A DNA stretch of 64,000 bases from NCBI GenBank assembly GCA_958298945.1, contig OY282608.1, forward strand, positions 74,944,806-75,008,805, given 5' to 3'. The notes below the pieces were generated by a model. That model worked only from the letters and a program-made list of their open reading frames with translations, had not been told where the DNA came from and did no database searches. The stretch is from Atherix ibis. Its lineage: Eukaryota; Arthropoda; Insecta; Diptera; Athericidae. The translations under genes and the position numbers were made by a program. Shown one piece after another: positions 11,040 to 24,071 of the stretch. Within the stretch, counting starts at the first letter, position 1; each line of letters starts with the position of its first letter.

Positions 11040-14000
11040 TGGTTTGTTAGTTTGTTGGTTTGTTGGCTTGTTGGTTTGTTGGTTTGTTGGCTTGTTAGTT
11101 TGTTGGTTTGTTGGTTTCTTTGTTTGTTGGTTTGTTCGTTTGTTGGCTTGTTGGCTTGTTAGTTTGTTGGTTTGTTGGTTTGTTGGTTTGTTGGTTTATT
11201 TGTTTGTTGGTTTGTTGGTTTGTTGGTTTGTTGGTTTGTGGGTTTGTTTGTTTGTTGGTTTGATGGTTTGTTGGTTTGTTGGTTTGTTGGTTTGTTTGTT
11301 TGTTGGTTTGTTCGTTTGTTGGCTTGTGTGTTTGTTGGCTTGTTGGCTTGTTGGCTTGTGAGTTTGTTGGTTTGTTGGTTTGTTTTTTTGTTTGGCTTGC
11401 TGGTTTGTTGGTTTGTTGGTTTATTTGTTTGTTGGTTTGTTGGCTTGTTGGTTTGTTGGTTTGTTGGCTTGTTGGTTTGTTGGTTTGTTAGTTTCTTTGT
11501 TTGTTGGTTTGTTCGTTTGTTGGCTTGTTGGTTTTTTGGTTTGTTGGTTTGTTGGTTTGTTGGTTTGTTGGTTTGTTGGTTTGTTGGTTTGTTGGTTTGT
11601 TAGTTTGTTGGTTTGTTGGTTTGTTCGCTTGTTGGTTTTTTGGTTTGTTGGTTTGTTGGTTTGTTGGTTTGTTGGTTTGTTGGTTCGTTGGTTTGTTGGT
11701 TTGTTGGCTTGTTGTTTTGTTGGTTTGTTGGATTCTTTGTTTGTTGGTTTGTTCGTTTGTTGGCTTGTTGGTTTTGTTGGTTTGTTGGTTTGTTGGTTTG
11801 TTGGTTTGTTGGTTTGTTGGTTTGTTGGTTTGTTGGTTTGTTGGTTTGTATGTTTGTTGGTTTGCTCGTTTGTTGGCTTATTGGTGTATTGGCTTGTTGG
11901 TTTGTTGGTTTGTTGGCTTGTTGGTTTGTTCGTTTGTTGGTTTGTTGGTTTTTTGGTTTGTTGGTTTGTTGGTTCGTCGGTTTGTTGGTTTGTTGGTTTG
12001 TTGGTTTTTTGGTTTGTTGGTTTGTTGGCTTGTTGGTTTGTTGGTTTGTTGGTTTGTTGGTTTGTTGGTTTGTTGGTTACTTGGTTTGTTGGTTTGTTGG
12101 TTTGTTGGCTTGTTGGTTTATTGGTTTTTTGGTTTGTTGGTTTGTTGGTTTATTGGTTTGTTGGTTTGTTGGTTTGTTTGTTTGTTGGTTTGCTCGTTTG
12201 TTGGCTTATTGGTGTATTAGCTTGTTGGTTTGTTGGTTTGTTGGCTTGTTTGTTTGTTCGTTTGTTGGTTTGTTGGTTTGTTGGTTTGTTGGTTTGTTGG
12301 TTTATTTGTTTGTTGGTTTGTTTGTTTGTTGGTTTGTACGTTTTTTGGTTTGTTGGTTACTTGGTTTGTTGGTTTGTTCGTTTGTGCGTTTGTTGGTTTG
12401 TTGGTTTGTTGGTTTGTTGGTTTGTTGGTTTGTTGGCTTGTTGGTTTGTTGGTTTTTTGGTTTGTTGGTTTGTTGGTTTGTTGGTTTGTTGGTTTGTTGG
12501 TTTGTTTGTTTGTTGGTTTGTTGTTTGTTGGTTTGTTGGTTTGTTGGTTTGTTGGTTTGTTGGTTTGTTCGTTTGTGCGTTTGTTGGTTTGTTGGTTTGT
12601 TGGTTTGTTGGTTTGTTCGTTTGTTGGTTTGTTCGTTTGTTGGTTTGTTGGTTTGTTGGTTTGTTGATTTGTTGGTTTGTTCATTTGTTCGTTTGTTGGC
12701 TTGTTGGTTTGTTGGTTTGTTGGTTTGTTCGTTTGTTGATTTGTTGGTTTGTTAGTTTTTTCGTTTGTTGGCTTGTTGGTTTGTTGGCTTGTTGGCTTGT
12801 TGCTTTGTTTATTTGTTTGTTGGTTACTTGGTTTGTTGGTTTGTTGGTTTGTTGGTTTTTTGGATTGTTGGTTTGTTGGTTTGTTGGTTTGTTGGTTAGT
12901 TGGCTTGTTGGTTTGTTGGTTTCTTTGTTTGTTGGTTTGTTCGTTTGTTGGCTTGTTGGTTTGTTAGTTTGTTGGTTTGTTGGTTTGTTGGTTAATTTGT
13001 TTGCTGGTTTGTTGCAGTGTTGGTTTGTTTGTTTGTTGGTTTGATGGTTTGTTGGTTTGTTGGTTTGTTGGTTTGTTGGTTTGTTGGTTTGTTTGTTTGT
13101 TGGTTTGTTCGTTTGTTGGCTTGTTGGTTTGTTAGTTTGTTGGTTTGATGGTTTGTTGGCTTGTTAGTTTGTTGGTTTGTTGGTTTGTTTTTTTGTTGGT
13201 TTGTTGGCTTGTTGGTTGTTGGTTTGTTGGTTTGTTGGTTTGTTGGTTTATTTGTTTGTTGGTTTGTTGGCTTGTTGGCTTGTTGGTTTGTTGGTTTGTT
13301 GACTTGTTGGTTTGTTGGTTTGTTGGTTTCTTAGTTTGTTGGTTTGTTCGTTTGTTGGCTTGTTGCTTTTTTGGTTTGTTGGTTTGTTGGTTTGTTGGTT
13401 TGTTGGTTTGTTGGTTTTTTGGTTTGTTGGCTTGTTGGTTTGTTGGTTTGTTGGTTTGTTGGTTTCTTGGTTTGTTGATTTGTTGGTATGTTGGTTTGTT
13501 GGTTTGTTGGTTTGTTGGTTTGTTCGCTTGTTCGTTTGTTGGTTTTTTGGTTTGTTGGTTTGTTGGCTTGTTGGTTTGTTGGTTTGTTCGTTTGTTGGTT
13601 TGTTGGTTACTTGGTTTGTTGGTTTGTTGGTTTGTTGGCTTGTTGGTTTATTGGTTTGTTGGTTTGTTGGTTTGTTGGTTTGTTGGTTTGTTTGTTTGTT
13701 CGTTTGGTCGTTTGGTCGTTTGTTGGCTTGTTGGTTTATTGGCTTGTTGGTTTGTTGGTTTGTTGGCTTGTTGGTTTGTTGGTTTGTTGGTTAATTGGTT
13801 TATTTGTTTGTTAGTTTGTTTGTTTGTTGGTTTGTACGTTTGTTGGTTTGTTGGTTACTAGGTTTGTTGGTTTGTTCTTTTGTTCGTTTGTTGGTTTGTT
13901 GGTTTGTTGGTTTGTTCGTTTGTTGGTTTGTTGGTTTGTTGGTTTGTTGATTTGTTGGTTTGTTCGTTTGTTCGTTTGTTGGCTTGTTGGTTTGTTGGTT

Positions 14001-15533
14001 TGTTGGTTTGTTCGTTTGTTGATTTGTTGGTTTGTTAGTTTTTTCGTTTGTAGGCTTGTTGGTTTGTTGGCTTGTTGGCTTGTTGGTTTGTTGGTTTGTT
14101 GGTTTGTTGGTTACTTGGTTTGTTGGTTTGTTGGTTTGTTGGTTTGTTGGTTTGTTGGTTTGTTGGTTTTTTGGATTGTTGGTTTGTTGGTTTGTTGGTT
14201 TGTTGGTTTGTTGGTTAGTTGGCTTGTTGGTTTGTTGGTTTGTTGGTTTCTTTGTTTGTTGGTTTGTTCGTTTGTTGGCTTGTTGGTTTGTTAGTTTGTT
14301 GGTTTGTTGGTTTGTTGGTTAATTTGTTTGCTGGGTTGTTGCAGTGTTGGTTTGTTTGTTTGTTGGTTTGATGGTTTGTTGGTTTGTTGGTTTGTTCGTT
14401 TGTTGGCTTGTTGGTTTGTTAGTTTGTTTGTTTGTTGGTTTGTTGGTTAATTTGTTTGCTGGTTTGTTGCAGTGTTGGTTTGTTTGTTTGTTGGTTTGAT
14501 GGTATGTTGGTTTGTTGGTTTGTTGGTTTGTTGGTTTGTTGGTTTGTTTGTTTGTTGGTTTGTTCGTTTGTTGGCTTGTTGGTTTGTTAGATTGTTGGTT
14601 TGTTGGTTTGTTGGTTAATTTGTTTGCTGATTTGTTGCAGTGTTGGTTTGTTTGTTTGTTGGTTTGATGGTTTGTTGGCTTGTTAGTTTGTTGGTTTGTT
14701 GGTTTGTTTTTTTGTTGGTTTGTTGGCTTGTTGGTTGTTGGTTTGTTGGTTTGTTGGTTTGTTGGTTTATTTGTTTGTTGGTTTGTTAGCTTGTTGGTTT
14801 GTTGGTTTGTTGACTTGTTGGTTTGTTGGTTTGTTGGTTTGTTGGTTTCTTAGTTTGTTGGTTTGTTCGTTTGTTGGCTTGTTGCTTTTTTGGTTTGTTG
14901 GTTTGTTGGTTTGTTGGTTTGTTGGTTTGTTGGTTTTTTGGTTTGTTGGCTTGTTGGTTTGTTGGTTTGTTGGTTTGTTGGTTTCTTGGTTTGTTGATTT
15001 GTTGGTTTGTTGGTTTGTTGGTTTGTTGATTTGTTGGTTTATTGGTTTGTTGGTTTGTTGGTTTGTTGGTTTGTTCGCTTGTTTGTTTGTTAGTTTTTTG
15101 GTTTGTTGGTTTGTTGGCTTGTTGGTTTGTTGGTTTGTTGGTTTGTTCGTTTGTTGGTTTGTTGGTTACTTGGTTTGTTGGTTTGTTGGTTTGTTGGCTT
15201 GTTGGTTTATTGGTTTGTTGGTTTGTTGGTTTGTTGGTTTGTTGGTTTGTTGGTTTGTTTGTTTGTTCGTTTGGTCGTGTGTTGGCTTGTTGGTTTATTG
15301 GCTTGTTGGTTTGTTGGTTTGTTGGCTTGTTGGTTTGTTGGTTTGTTGGTTTATTGGTTTATTTGTTTGTTAGTTTGTTTGTTTGTTGGTTTGTACGTTT
15401 GTTGGTTTGTTAATTACTAGGTTTGTTGGTTTGTTCTTTTGTTCGTTTGTTGGTTTGTTGGTTTGTTGGTTTGTTCGTTTGTTGGTTTGTTGGTTTGTTG
15501 GTTTGTTGGTTTTTTGGTTTATTGGTTTGTTGG
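11040..15533 (+). repeat. Higher-order repeat, 11-kb pair, right copy
   Basis: This is the second copy of the segment at 1-5,430. It differs mainly in having one 967-bp unit instead of two and in 8-bp length changes. The three GCAGTG markers at 14,341, 14,469 and 14,637 keep the 128-bp and 168-bp spacing seen at 4246/4374/4542. A G variant (TTGGGTTG) appears near 14,332, where the other copy has TTGGTTTG. Confidence 0.85.
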
Positions 15534-17296
15534 TTTGTTGGTTTGTTAGTTTGTTGGTTTGTTGGTTTGTTCGCTTGTTGGTTTTTTGGTTTGTTGGTTT
15601 GTTGGTTTGTTGGTTTGTTGGTTTGTTGGTTTGTTGGCTTGTTGGTTTGTTGGTTTGTTGGCTTGTTGTTTTGTTGGTTTGTTGGATTCTTTGTTTGTTC
15701 GTTTGTTGGCTTGTTGGTTTTGTTGGTTTGTTGGTTTGTTGGTTTGTTGGTTTGTTGGTTTGTTGGTTTGTTGGTTTGTTGGTTTGTTGGTTTGTTGGTT
15801 TGTTGGTTTGTTGGTTTGTTGGTTTGTTGGCTTGTTGGTTTGTTGGTTTGTTGGTTTCTTTGTTTGCTGGTTTGTTTGTTTGTTGGCTTGTTGGTTTGTT
15901 AGTTTGTTGGTTCGTTGGTTTGTTGGTTTGTTGGTTTATTTGTTTGTTGGTTTGTTGGTTTGTTGGTTTGTTGGTTTGTTGGTTTGTTTGTTTGTTGGTT
16001 TGATGGTTTGTTGGTTTGTTGGTTTGTTGGTTTGTTGGTTTGTTGGTTTGTTTGTTTGTTGGTTTGTTCGTTTGTTGGCTTGTGTGTTTGTTGGCTAGTT
16101 GGCTTGTTGGCTTGTGAGTTTGTTGGTTTGTTGGTTTGTTTTTTTGTTTGGCTTGCTGGTTTGTTGGTTTGTTGGTTTGTTGGTTTATTTGTTTGTTGGT
16201 TTGTTGGCTTGTTGGTTTGTTGGTTTGTTGGCTTGTTGGTTTGTTGGTTTGTTAGTTTGTTTGTTTGTTCGTTTGGTCGTTTGTTGGATTGTTGGTTTAT
16301 TGGCTTGTTGGTTTGTTGGTTTGTTGGCTTGTTGGTTTGTTGGTTTGTTGGTTTATTGGTTTATTTGTTTGTTAGTTTGTTTGTTTGTTGGTTTGTACGT
16401 TTGTTGGTTTGTTGGTTACTAGGTTTGTTGGTTTGTTCTTTTGTTCGTTTGTTGGTTTGTTGGTTTGTTGGTTTGTTGGTTTGTTCGTTTGTTGGTTTGT
16501 TGGTTTGTTGGTTTGTTGGTTTTTTGGTTTATTGGTTTGTTGGTTTGTTGGTTTGTTGGTTTGTTGGTTTGTTGGTTTGTTGGTTTGTTGGTTTGTTGGT
16601 TTGTTGGTTTGTTAGTTTGTTGGTTTGTTGGCTTGTTGGTTTGTTGGTTTGTTGGCTTGTTAGTTTGTTGGTTTGTTGGTTTCTTTGTTTGTTGGTTTGT
16701 TCGTTTGTTGGCTTGTTGGCTTGTTAGTTTGTTGGTTTGTTGGTTTGTTGGTTTGTTGGTTTATTTGTTTGTTGGTTTGTTGGTTTGTTGGTTTGTTGGT
16801 TTGTGGGTTTGTTTGTTTGTTGGTTTGATGGTTTGTTGGTTTGTTGGTTTGTTGGTTTGTTTGTTTGTTGGTTTGTTCGTTTGTTGGCTTGTATGTTTGT
16901 TGGCTTGTTGGCTTGTGAGTTTGTTGGTTTGTTGGTTTGTTTTTTTGTTTGGCTTGCTGGTTTGTTGGTTTGTTGGTTTGTTGGTTTATTTGTTTGTTGG
17001 TTTGTTGGCTTGTTGGTTTGTTGGTTTGTTGGCTTGTTGATTTGTTGGTTTGTTAGTTTCTTTGTTTGTTGGTTTGTTCGTTTGTTGGCTTGTTGGTTTT
17101 TTGGTTTGTTGGTTTGTTGGTTTGTTGGTTTGTTGGTTTGTTGGTTTGTTAGTTTGTTGGTTTGTTGGTTTGTTCGCTTGTTGGTTTTTTGGTTTGTTGG
17201 TTTGTTGGTTTGTTGGTTTGTTGGTTTGTTGGTTTGTTGGCTTGTTGGTTTGTTGGTTTGTTGGCTTGTTGTTTTGTTGGTTTGTTGGATTCTTTG
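15534..17296 (+). repeat. Satellite, mosaic segment between higher-order repeats
   Basis: This stretch is a patchwork of pieces seen elsewhere. About 15,792-16,220 matches 5,480-5,910, and about 15,995-16,890 matches 18,070-18,973 at offsets of 2075-2083 bp. Markers GGCTTGCTGG lie at 16,150 and 16,951. No sequence outside the 8-bp satellite is present. Confidence 0.7.
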
Positions 17297-20200
17297 TTTG
17301 TTCGTTTGTTGGCTTGTTGGTTTTGTTGGTTTGTTGGTTTGTTGGTTTGTTGGTTTGTTGGTTTGTTGGTTTGTTGGTTTGTTGGTTTGTTGGTTTGTTG
17401 GTTTGTATGTTTGTTGGTTTGCACGTTTGTTGGCTTATTGGTGTATTGGCTTGTTGGTTTGTTGGTTTGTTGGCTTGTTGGTTTGTTCGTTTGTTGGTTT
17501 GTTGGTTTTTTGGTTTGTTGGTTTGTTGGTTCGTCGGTTTGTTGGTTTGTTGGTTTGTTGGTTTTTTGGTTTGTTGGTTTGTTGGCTTGTTGGTTTATTG
17601 GTTTGTTGGTTTGTTGGTTTGTTGGTTTGTTGGTTACTTGGTTTGTTGGTTTATTGGTTTGTTGGCTTGTTGGTTTATTGGTTTTTTGGTTTGTTGGTTT
17701 GTTGGTTTGTTGCTTTGTTGGTTTGTTGGTTTGTTTGTTTGTTGGTTTGCTCGTTTGTTGGCTTATTGGTGTATTAGCTTGTTGGTTTGTTGGTTTGTTG
17801 GCTTGTTTGTTTGTTCGTTTGTTGGTTTGTTGGTTTGTTGGTTTCTTGGTTTGTTGGTTTATTTGTTTGTTGGTTTGTTTGTTTGTTGGTTTGTACGTTT
17901 GTTGGTTTGTTGGTTACTTGGTTTGTTGGTTTGTTCGTTTGTGCGTTTGTTGGTTTGTTGGTTTGTTGGTTTGTTGGTTTGTTGGTTTGTTCGTTTGTGC
18001 GTTTGTTGGTTTGTTGGTTTGTTGGTTTGTTTGTTTCTTCGTTTGTTCGTTTGTTGGTTTGTTGGTTTGTTGGTTTGATGGTTTGTTGGTTTGTTGGTTT
18101 GTTGGTTTGTTGGTTTGTTGGTTTGTTTGTTTGTTGGTTTGTTCGTTTGTTGGCTTGTGTGTTTGTTGGCTAGTTGGCTTGTTGGCTTGTGAGTTTGTTG
18201 GTTTAATGGTTTGTTTTTTTGTTTGGCTTGCTGGTTTGTTGGTTTGTTGGTTTGTTGGTTTATTTGTTTGTTGGTTTGTGGGCTTGTTGGTTTGTTGGTT
18301 TGTTGGCTTGTTGGTTTCTTGGTTTGTTGGTTTGTTTGTTTGTTCGTTTGGTCGTTTGTTTGTTTGTTGGTTTGTTGGCTTGTTGGTTTGTTGGTTTGTT
18401 GGCTTGTTGGTTTGTTGGTTTGTTGGTTTATTGGTTTATTTGTTTGTTAGTTTGTTTGTTTGTTGGTTTGTACGTTTGTTGGTTTGTTGGTTACTAGGTT
18501 TGTTGGTTTGTTCTTTTGTTCGTTTGTTGGTTTGTTGGTTTGTTGGTTTGTTGGTTTGTTGGTTTGTTCGTTTGTTGGTTTGTTGGTTTGTTGGTTTGTT
18601 GGTTTTTTGGTTTATTGGTTTGTTGGTTTGTTGGTTTGTTGGTTTGTTGGTTTGTTGGTTTGTTGGTTTGTTGGTTTGTTGGTTTGTTGGTTTGTTAGTT
18701 TGTTGGTTTGTTGGCTTGTTGGTTTGTTGGTTTGTTGGCTTGTTAGTTTGTTGGTTTGTTGGTTTCTTTGTTTGTTGGTTTGTTCGTTTGTTGGCTTGTT
18801 GGCTTGTTAGTTTGTTGGTTTGTTGGTTTGTTGGTTTGTTGGTTTATTTGTTTGTTGGTTTGTTGGTTTGTTGGTTTGTTGGTTTGTGGGTTTGTTTGTT
18901 TGTTGGTTTGATGGTTTGTTGGTTTGTTGGTTTGTTGGTTTATTTGTTTGTTGGTTTGTTCGTTTGTTGGCTTGTGTGTTTGTTGGCTTGTTGGCTTGTT
19001 GGCTTGTGAGTTTGTTGGTTTGTTGGTTTGTTTTTTTGTTTGGCTTACTGGTTTGTTGGTTTGTTGGTTTATTTGTTTGTTGGTTTGTTGGCTTGTTGGT
19101 TTGTTGGTTTGTTGGCTTGTTGGTTTGTTGGTTTGTTAGTTTCTTTGTTTGTTGGTTTGTTCGTTTGTTGGTTTTTTGGTTTGTTGGTTTGTTGGTTTGT
19201 TGGTTTGTTGGTTTGTTGGATTGTTGGTTTGTTAGTTTGTTGGTTTGTTGGTTTGTTCGCTTGTTGGTTTTTTGGTTTGTTGGTTTGTTGGTTTGTTGGT
19301 TTGTTGGTTTGTTGGTTTGTTGGTTCGTTGGTTTGTTGGTTTGTTGGCTTGTTGTTTTGTTGGTTTGTTGGATTCTTTGTTTGTTGGTTTGTTCGTTTGT
19401 TGGCTTGTTGGTTTTGTTGGTTTGTTGGTTTGTTGGTTTGTTGGTTTGTTGGTTTGTTGGTTTGTTGGTTTGTTGGTTTGTTGGTTTGTTGGTTTGTATG
19501 TTTGTTGGTTTGCTCGTTTGTTGGCTTATTGGTGTATTGGCTTGTTGGTTTGTTGGTTTGTTGGCTTGTTGGTTTGTTCGTTTGTTGGTTTGTTGGTTTT
19601 TTGGTTTGTTGGTTTGTTGGTTCGTCGGTTTGTTGGTTTGTTGGTTTGTTGGTTTTTTGGTTTGTTGGTTTGTTGGCTTGTTGGTTTGTTGGTTTGTTGG
19701 TTTGTTGGTTTGTTGGTTTGTTGGTTACTTGGTTTGTTGGTTTATTGGTTTGTTGGCTTGTTGGTTTATTGGTTTTTTGGTTTGTTGGTTTGTTGGTTTA
19801 TTGGTTTGTTGGTTTGTTGGTTTGTTTGTTTGTTGGTTTGCCCGTTTGTTGGCTTATTGGTGTATTAGCTTGTTGGTTTGTTGGTTTGTTGGCTTGTTTG
19901 TTTGTTCGTTTGTTGGTTTGTTGGTTTGTTGGTTTGTTGGTTTGTTGGTTTATTTGTTTGTTGGTTTGTTTGTTTGTTGGTTTGCACGTTTGTTGGTTTG
20001 TTGGTTACTTGGTTTGTTGATTTGTTCGTTTGTGCGTTTGTTGGTTTGTTGGTTTGTTGGTTTGTTGGTTTGTTGGTTTGTTGGTTTGTTGGTTTGTTGG
20101 CTTGTTGGTTTGTTGGTTTTTTGGTTTGTTGGTTTGTTGGTTTGTTGGTTTGTTGGTTTGTTTGTTTGTTGGTTTGTTGTTTGTTGGTTTGTTGGTTTGT

Positions 20201-20623
20201 TGGTTTGTTGGTTTGTTGGTTTGTTCGTTTGTGCGTTTGTTGGTTTGTTGGTTTGTTGGTTTGTTGGTTTGTTCGTTTGTTGGTTTGTTCGTTTGTTGGT
20301 TTGTTGGTTTGTTGGTTTGTTGATTTGTTGGTTTGTTCGTTTGTTCGTTTGTTGGCTTGTTGGTTTGTTGGTTTGTTGGTTTGTTCGTTTGTTGATTTGT
20401 TGGTTTGTTAGTTTTTTCGTTTGTTGGCTTGTTGGTTTGTTGGCTTGTTGGCTTGTTGCTTTGTTTATTTGTTTGTTGGTTACTTGGTTTGTTGGTTTGT
20501 TGGTTTGTTGGTTTTTTGGATTGTTGGTTTGTTGGTTTGTTGGTTTGTTGGTTAGTTGGCTTGTTGGTTTGTTGGTTTCTTTGTTTGTTGGTTTGTTCGT
20601 TTGTTGGCTTGTTGGTTTGTTAG
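17297..20623 (+). repeat. 3.45-kb higher-order repeat, copy A
   Basis: This matches 20,744-24,071 at offsets of 3447, 3448 and 3440 bp along its length. Shared markers are GGCTTGCTGG at 18,225 (21,672) and a changed form, GGCTTACTGG, at 19,042 (22,490). Local variants occur, such as TTTGTTTGTTTG near 18,357 where copy B has GTTGGCTTG. Confidence 0.85.
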
Positions 20624-20743
20624 TTTGTTGGTTTGTTGGTTTGTTGGTTAATTTGTTTGCTGGTTTGTTGCAGTGTTGGTTTGTTTGTTTGTTGGTTTGA
20701 TGGTTTGTTGGTTTGTTGGTTTGTTGGTTTGTTGGTTTGTTGG

Positions 20744-23700
20744 TTTGTTCGTTTGTTGGCTTGTTGGTTTTGTTGGTTTGTTGGTTTGTTGGTTTGTTGG
20801 TTTGATGGTTTGTTGGTTTGTTGGTTTGATGGTTTGTTGGTTTGTTGGTTTGTATGTTTGTTGGTTTGCACGTTTGTTGGCTTATTGGTGTATTGGCTTG
20901 TTGGTTTGTTGGTTTGTTGGCTTGTTGGTTTGTTCGTTTGTTGGTTTGTTGGTTTTTTGGTTTGTTGGTTTGTTGGTTCGTCGGTTTGTTGGTTTGTTGG
21001 TTTGTTGGTTTTTTGGTTTGTTGGTTTGTTGGCTTGTTGGTTTATTGGTTTGTTGGTTTGTTGGTTTGTTGGTTTGTTGGTTACTTGGTTTGTTGGTTTA
21101 TTGGTTTGTTGGCTTGTTGGTTTATTGGTTTTTTGGTTTGTTGGTTTGTTGGTTTGTTGCTTTGTTGGTTTGTTGGTTTGTTTGTTTGTTGGTTTGCTCG
21201 TTTGTTGGCTTATTGGTGTATTAGCTTGTTGGTTTGTTGGTTTGTTGGCTTGTTTGTTTGTTCGTTTGTTGGTTTGTTGGTTTGTTGGTTTCTTGGTTTG
21301 TTGGTTTATTTGTTTGTTGGTTTGTTTGTTTGTTGGTTTGTACGTTTGTTGGTTTGTTGGTTACTTGGTTTGTTGGTTTGTTCGTTTGTGCGTTTGTTGG
21401 TTTGTTGGTTTGTTGGTTTGTTGGTTTGTTGGTTTGTTCGTTTGTGCGTTTGTTGGTTTGTTGGTTTGTTGGTTTGTTTGTTTGTTCGTTTGTTCGTTTG
21501 TTGGTTTGTTGGTTTGTTGGTTTGATGGTTTGTTGGTTTGTTGGTTTGTTGGTTTGTTGGTTTGTTGGTTTGTTTGTTTGTTGGTTTGTTCGTTTGTTGG
21601 CTTGTGTGTTTGTTGGCTAGTTGGCTTGTTGGCTTGTGAGTTTGTTGGTTTAATGGTTTGTTTTTTTGTTTGGCTTGCTGGTTTGTTGGTTTGTTGGTTT
21701 GTTGGTTTATTTGTTTGTTGGTTTGTGGGCTTGTTGGTTTGTTGGTTTGTTGGCTTGTTGGTTTCTTGGTTTGTTGGTTTGTTTGTTTGTTCGTTTGGTC
21801 GTTTGTTGGCTTGTTGGTTTATTGGCTTGTTGGTTTGTTGGTTTGTTGGCTTGTTGGTTTGTTGGTTTGTTGGTTTATTGGTTTATTTGTTTGTTAGTTT
21901 GTTTGTTTGTTGGTTTGTACGTTTGTTGGTTTGTTGGTTACTAGGTTTGTTGGTTTGTTCTTTTGTTCGTTTGTTGGTTTGTTGGTTTGTTGGTTTGTTG
22001 GTTTGTTGGTTTGTTCGTTTGTTGGTTTGTTGGTTTGTTGGTTTGTTGGTTTTTTGGTTTATTGGTTTGTTGGTTTGTTGGTTTGTTGGTTTGTTGGTTT
22101 GTTGGTTTGTTGGTTTGTTGGTTTGTTGGTTTGTTGGTTTGTTAGTTTGTTGGTTTGTTGGCTTGTTGGTTTGTTGGCTTGTTGGCTTGTTAGTTTGTTG
22201 GTTTGTTGGTTTCTTTGTTTGTTGGTTTGTTCGTTTGTTGGCTTGTTGGCTTGTTAGTTTGTTGGTTTGTTGGTTTTGTTGGTTTGTTGGTTTATTTGTT
22301 TGTTGGTTTGTTGGTTTGTTGGTTTGTTGGTTTGTGGGTTTGTTTGTTTGTTGGTTTGATGGTTTGTTGGTTTGTTGGTTTGTTGGTTTGTTTGTTTGTT
22401 GGTTTGTTCGTTTGTTGGCTTGTGTGTTTGTTGGCTTGTTGGCTTGTTGGCTTGTGAGTTTGTTGGTTTGTTGGTTTGTTTTTTTGTTTGGCTTACTGGT
22501 TTGTTGGTTTGTTGGTTTATTTGTTTGTTGGTTTGTTGGCTTGTTGGTTTGTTGGTTTGTTGGCTTGTTGGTTTGTTGGTTTGTTAGTTTCTTTGTTTGT
22601 TGGTTTGTTCGTTTGTTGGTTTTTTGGTTTGTTGGTTTGTTGGTTTGTTGGTTTGTTGGTTTGTTGGATTGTTGGTTTGTTAGTTTGTTGGTTTGTTGGT
22701 TTGTTCGCTTGTTGGTTTTTTGGTTTGTTGGTTTGTTGGTTTGTTGGTTTGTTGGTTTGTTGGTTTGTTGGTTCGTTGGTTTGTTGGTTTGTTGGCTTGT
22801 TGTTTTGTTGGTTTGTTGGATTCTTTGTTTGTTGGTTTGTTCGTTTGTTGGCTTGTTGGTTTTGTTGGTTTGTTGGTTTGTTGGTTTGTTGGTTTGTTGG
22901 TTTGTTGGTTTGTTGGTTTGTTGGTTTGTTGGTTTGTTGGTTTGTATGTTTGTTGGTTTGCTCGTTTGTTGGCTTATTGGTGTATTGGCTTGTTGGTTTG
23001 TTGGTTTGTTGGCTTGTTGGTTTGTTCGTTTGTTGGTTTGTTGGTTTTTTGGTTTGTTGGTTTGTTGGTTCGTCGGTTTGTTGGTTTGTTGGTTTGTTGG
23101 TTTTTTGGTTTGTTGGTTTGTTGGCTTGTTGGTTTATTGGTTTGTTGGTTTGTTGGTTTGTTGGTTACTTGGTTTGTTGGTTTATTGGTTTGTTGGCTTG
23201 TTGGTTTATTGGTTTTTTGGTTTGTTGGTTTGTTGGTTTATTGGTTTGTTGGTTTGTTGGTTTGTTTGTTTGTTGGTTTGCTCGTTTGTTGGCTTATTGG
23301 TGTATTAGCTTGTTGGTTTGTTGGTTTGTTGGCTTGTTTGTTTGTTCGTTTGTTGGTTTGTTGGTTTGTTGGTTTGTTGGTTTGTTGGTTTGTTGGTTTA
23401 TTTGTTTGTTGGTTTGTTTGTTTGTTGGTTTGCACGTTTGTTGGTTTGTTGGTTACTTGGTTTGTTGGTTTGTTCGTTTGTGCGTTTGTTGGTTTGTTGG
23501 TTTGTTGGTTTGTTGGTTTGTTGGTTTGTTGGTTTGTTGGTTTGTTGGCTTGTTGGTTTGTTGGTTTTTTGGTTTGTTGGTTTGTTGGTTTGTTGGTTTG
23601 TTGGTTTGTTTGTTTGTTGGTTTGTTGTTTGTTGGTTTGTTGGTTTGTTGGTTTGTTGGTTTGTTGGTTTGTTCGTTTGTGCGTTTGTTGGTTTGTTGGT

Positions 23701-24071
23701 TTGTTGGTTTGTTGGTTTGTTCGTTTGTTGGTTTGTTCGTTTGTTGGTTTGTTGGTTTGTTGGTTTGTTGATTTGTTGGTTTGTTCGTTTGTTCGTTTGT
23801 TGGCTTGTTGGTTTGTTGGTTTGTTGGTTTGTTCGTTTGTTGATTTGTTGGTTTGTTAGTTTTTTCGTTTGTTGGCTTGTTGGTTTGTTGGCTTGTTGGC
23901 TTGTTGCTTTGTTTATTTGTTTGTTGGTTACTTGGTTTGTTGGTTTGTTGGTTTGTTGGTTTTTTGGATTGTTGGTTTGTTGGTTTGTTGGTTTGTTGGT
24001 TAGTTGGCTTGTTGGTTTGTTGGTTTCTTTGTTTGTTGGTTTGTTCGTTTGTTGGCTTGTTGGTTTGTTAG
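20744..24071 (+). repeat. 3.45-kb higher-order repeat, copy B
   Basis: This is the second copy of the 3.45-kb unit, following copy A after about 120 bp that hold a GCAGTG marker at 20,670. Copy B is itself part of the 4.7-kb block duplicated at 26.2-30.9 kb. A single-base indel near 22,275 (TTGGTTTTG, a 9-bp unit) separates it from copy A near 18,830. Confidence 0.85.

Noticed and set aside
12217..12684. Reverse-strand open frames (also 17,149-17,424, 20,620-20,871, 23,238-23,435, 26,785-27,036, 29,411-29,608 and 40,326-40,541) reading NQQTNKPT
   Set aside because: They are the complement of the same satellite. Their few start codons come from chance CAT-type variants, and the low-complexity Asn/Gln/Thr/Lys/Pro product has no support as a protein.
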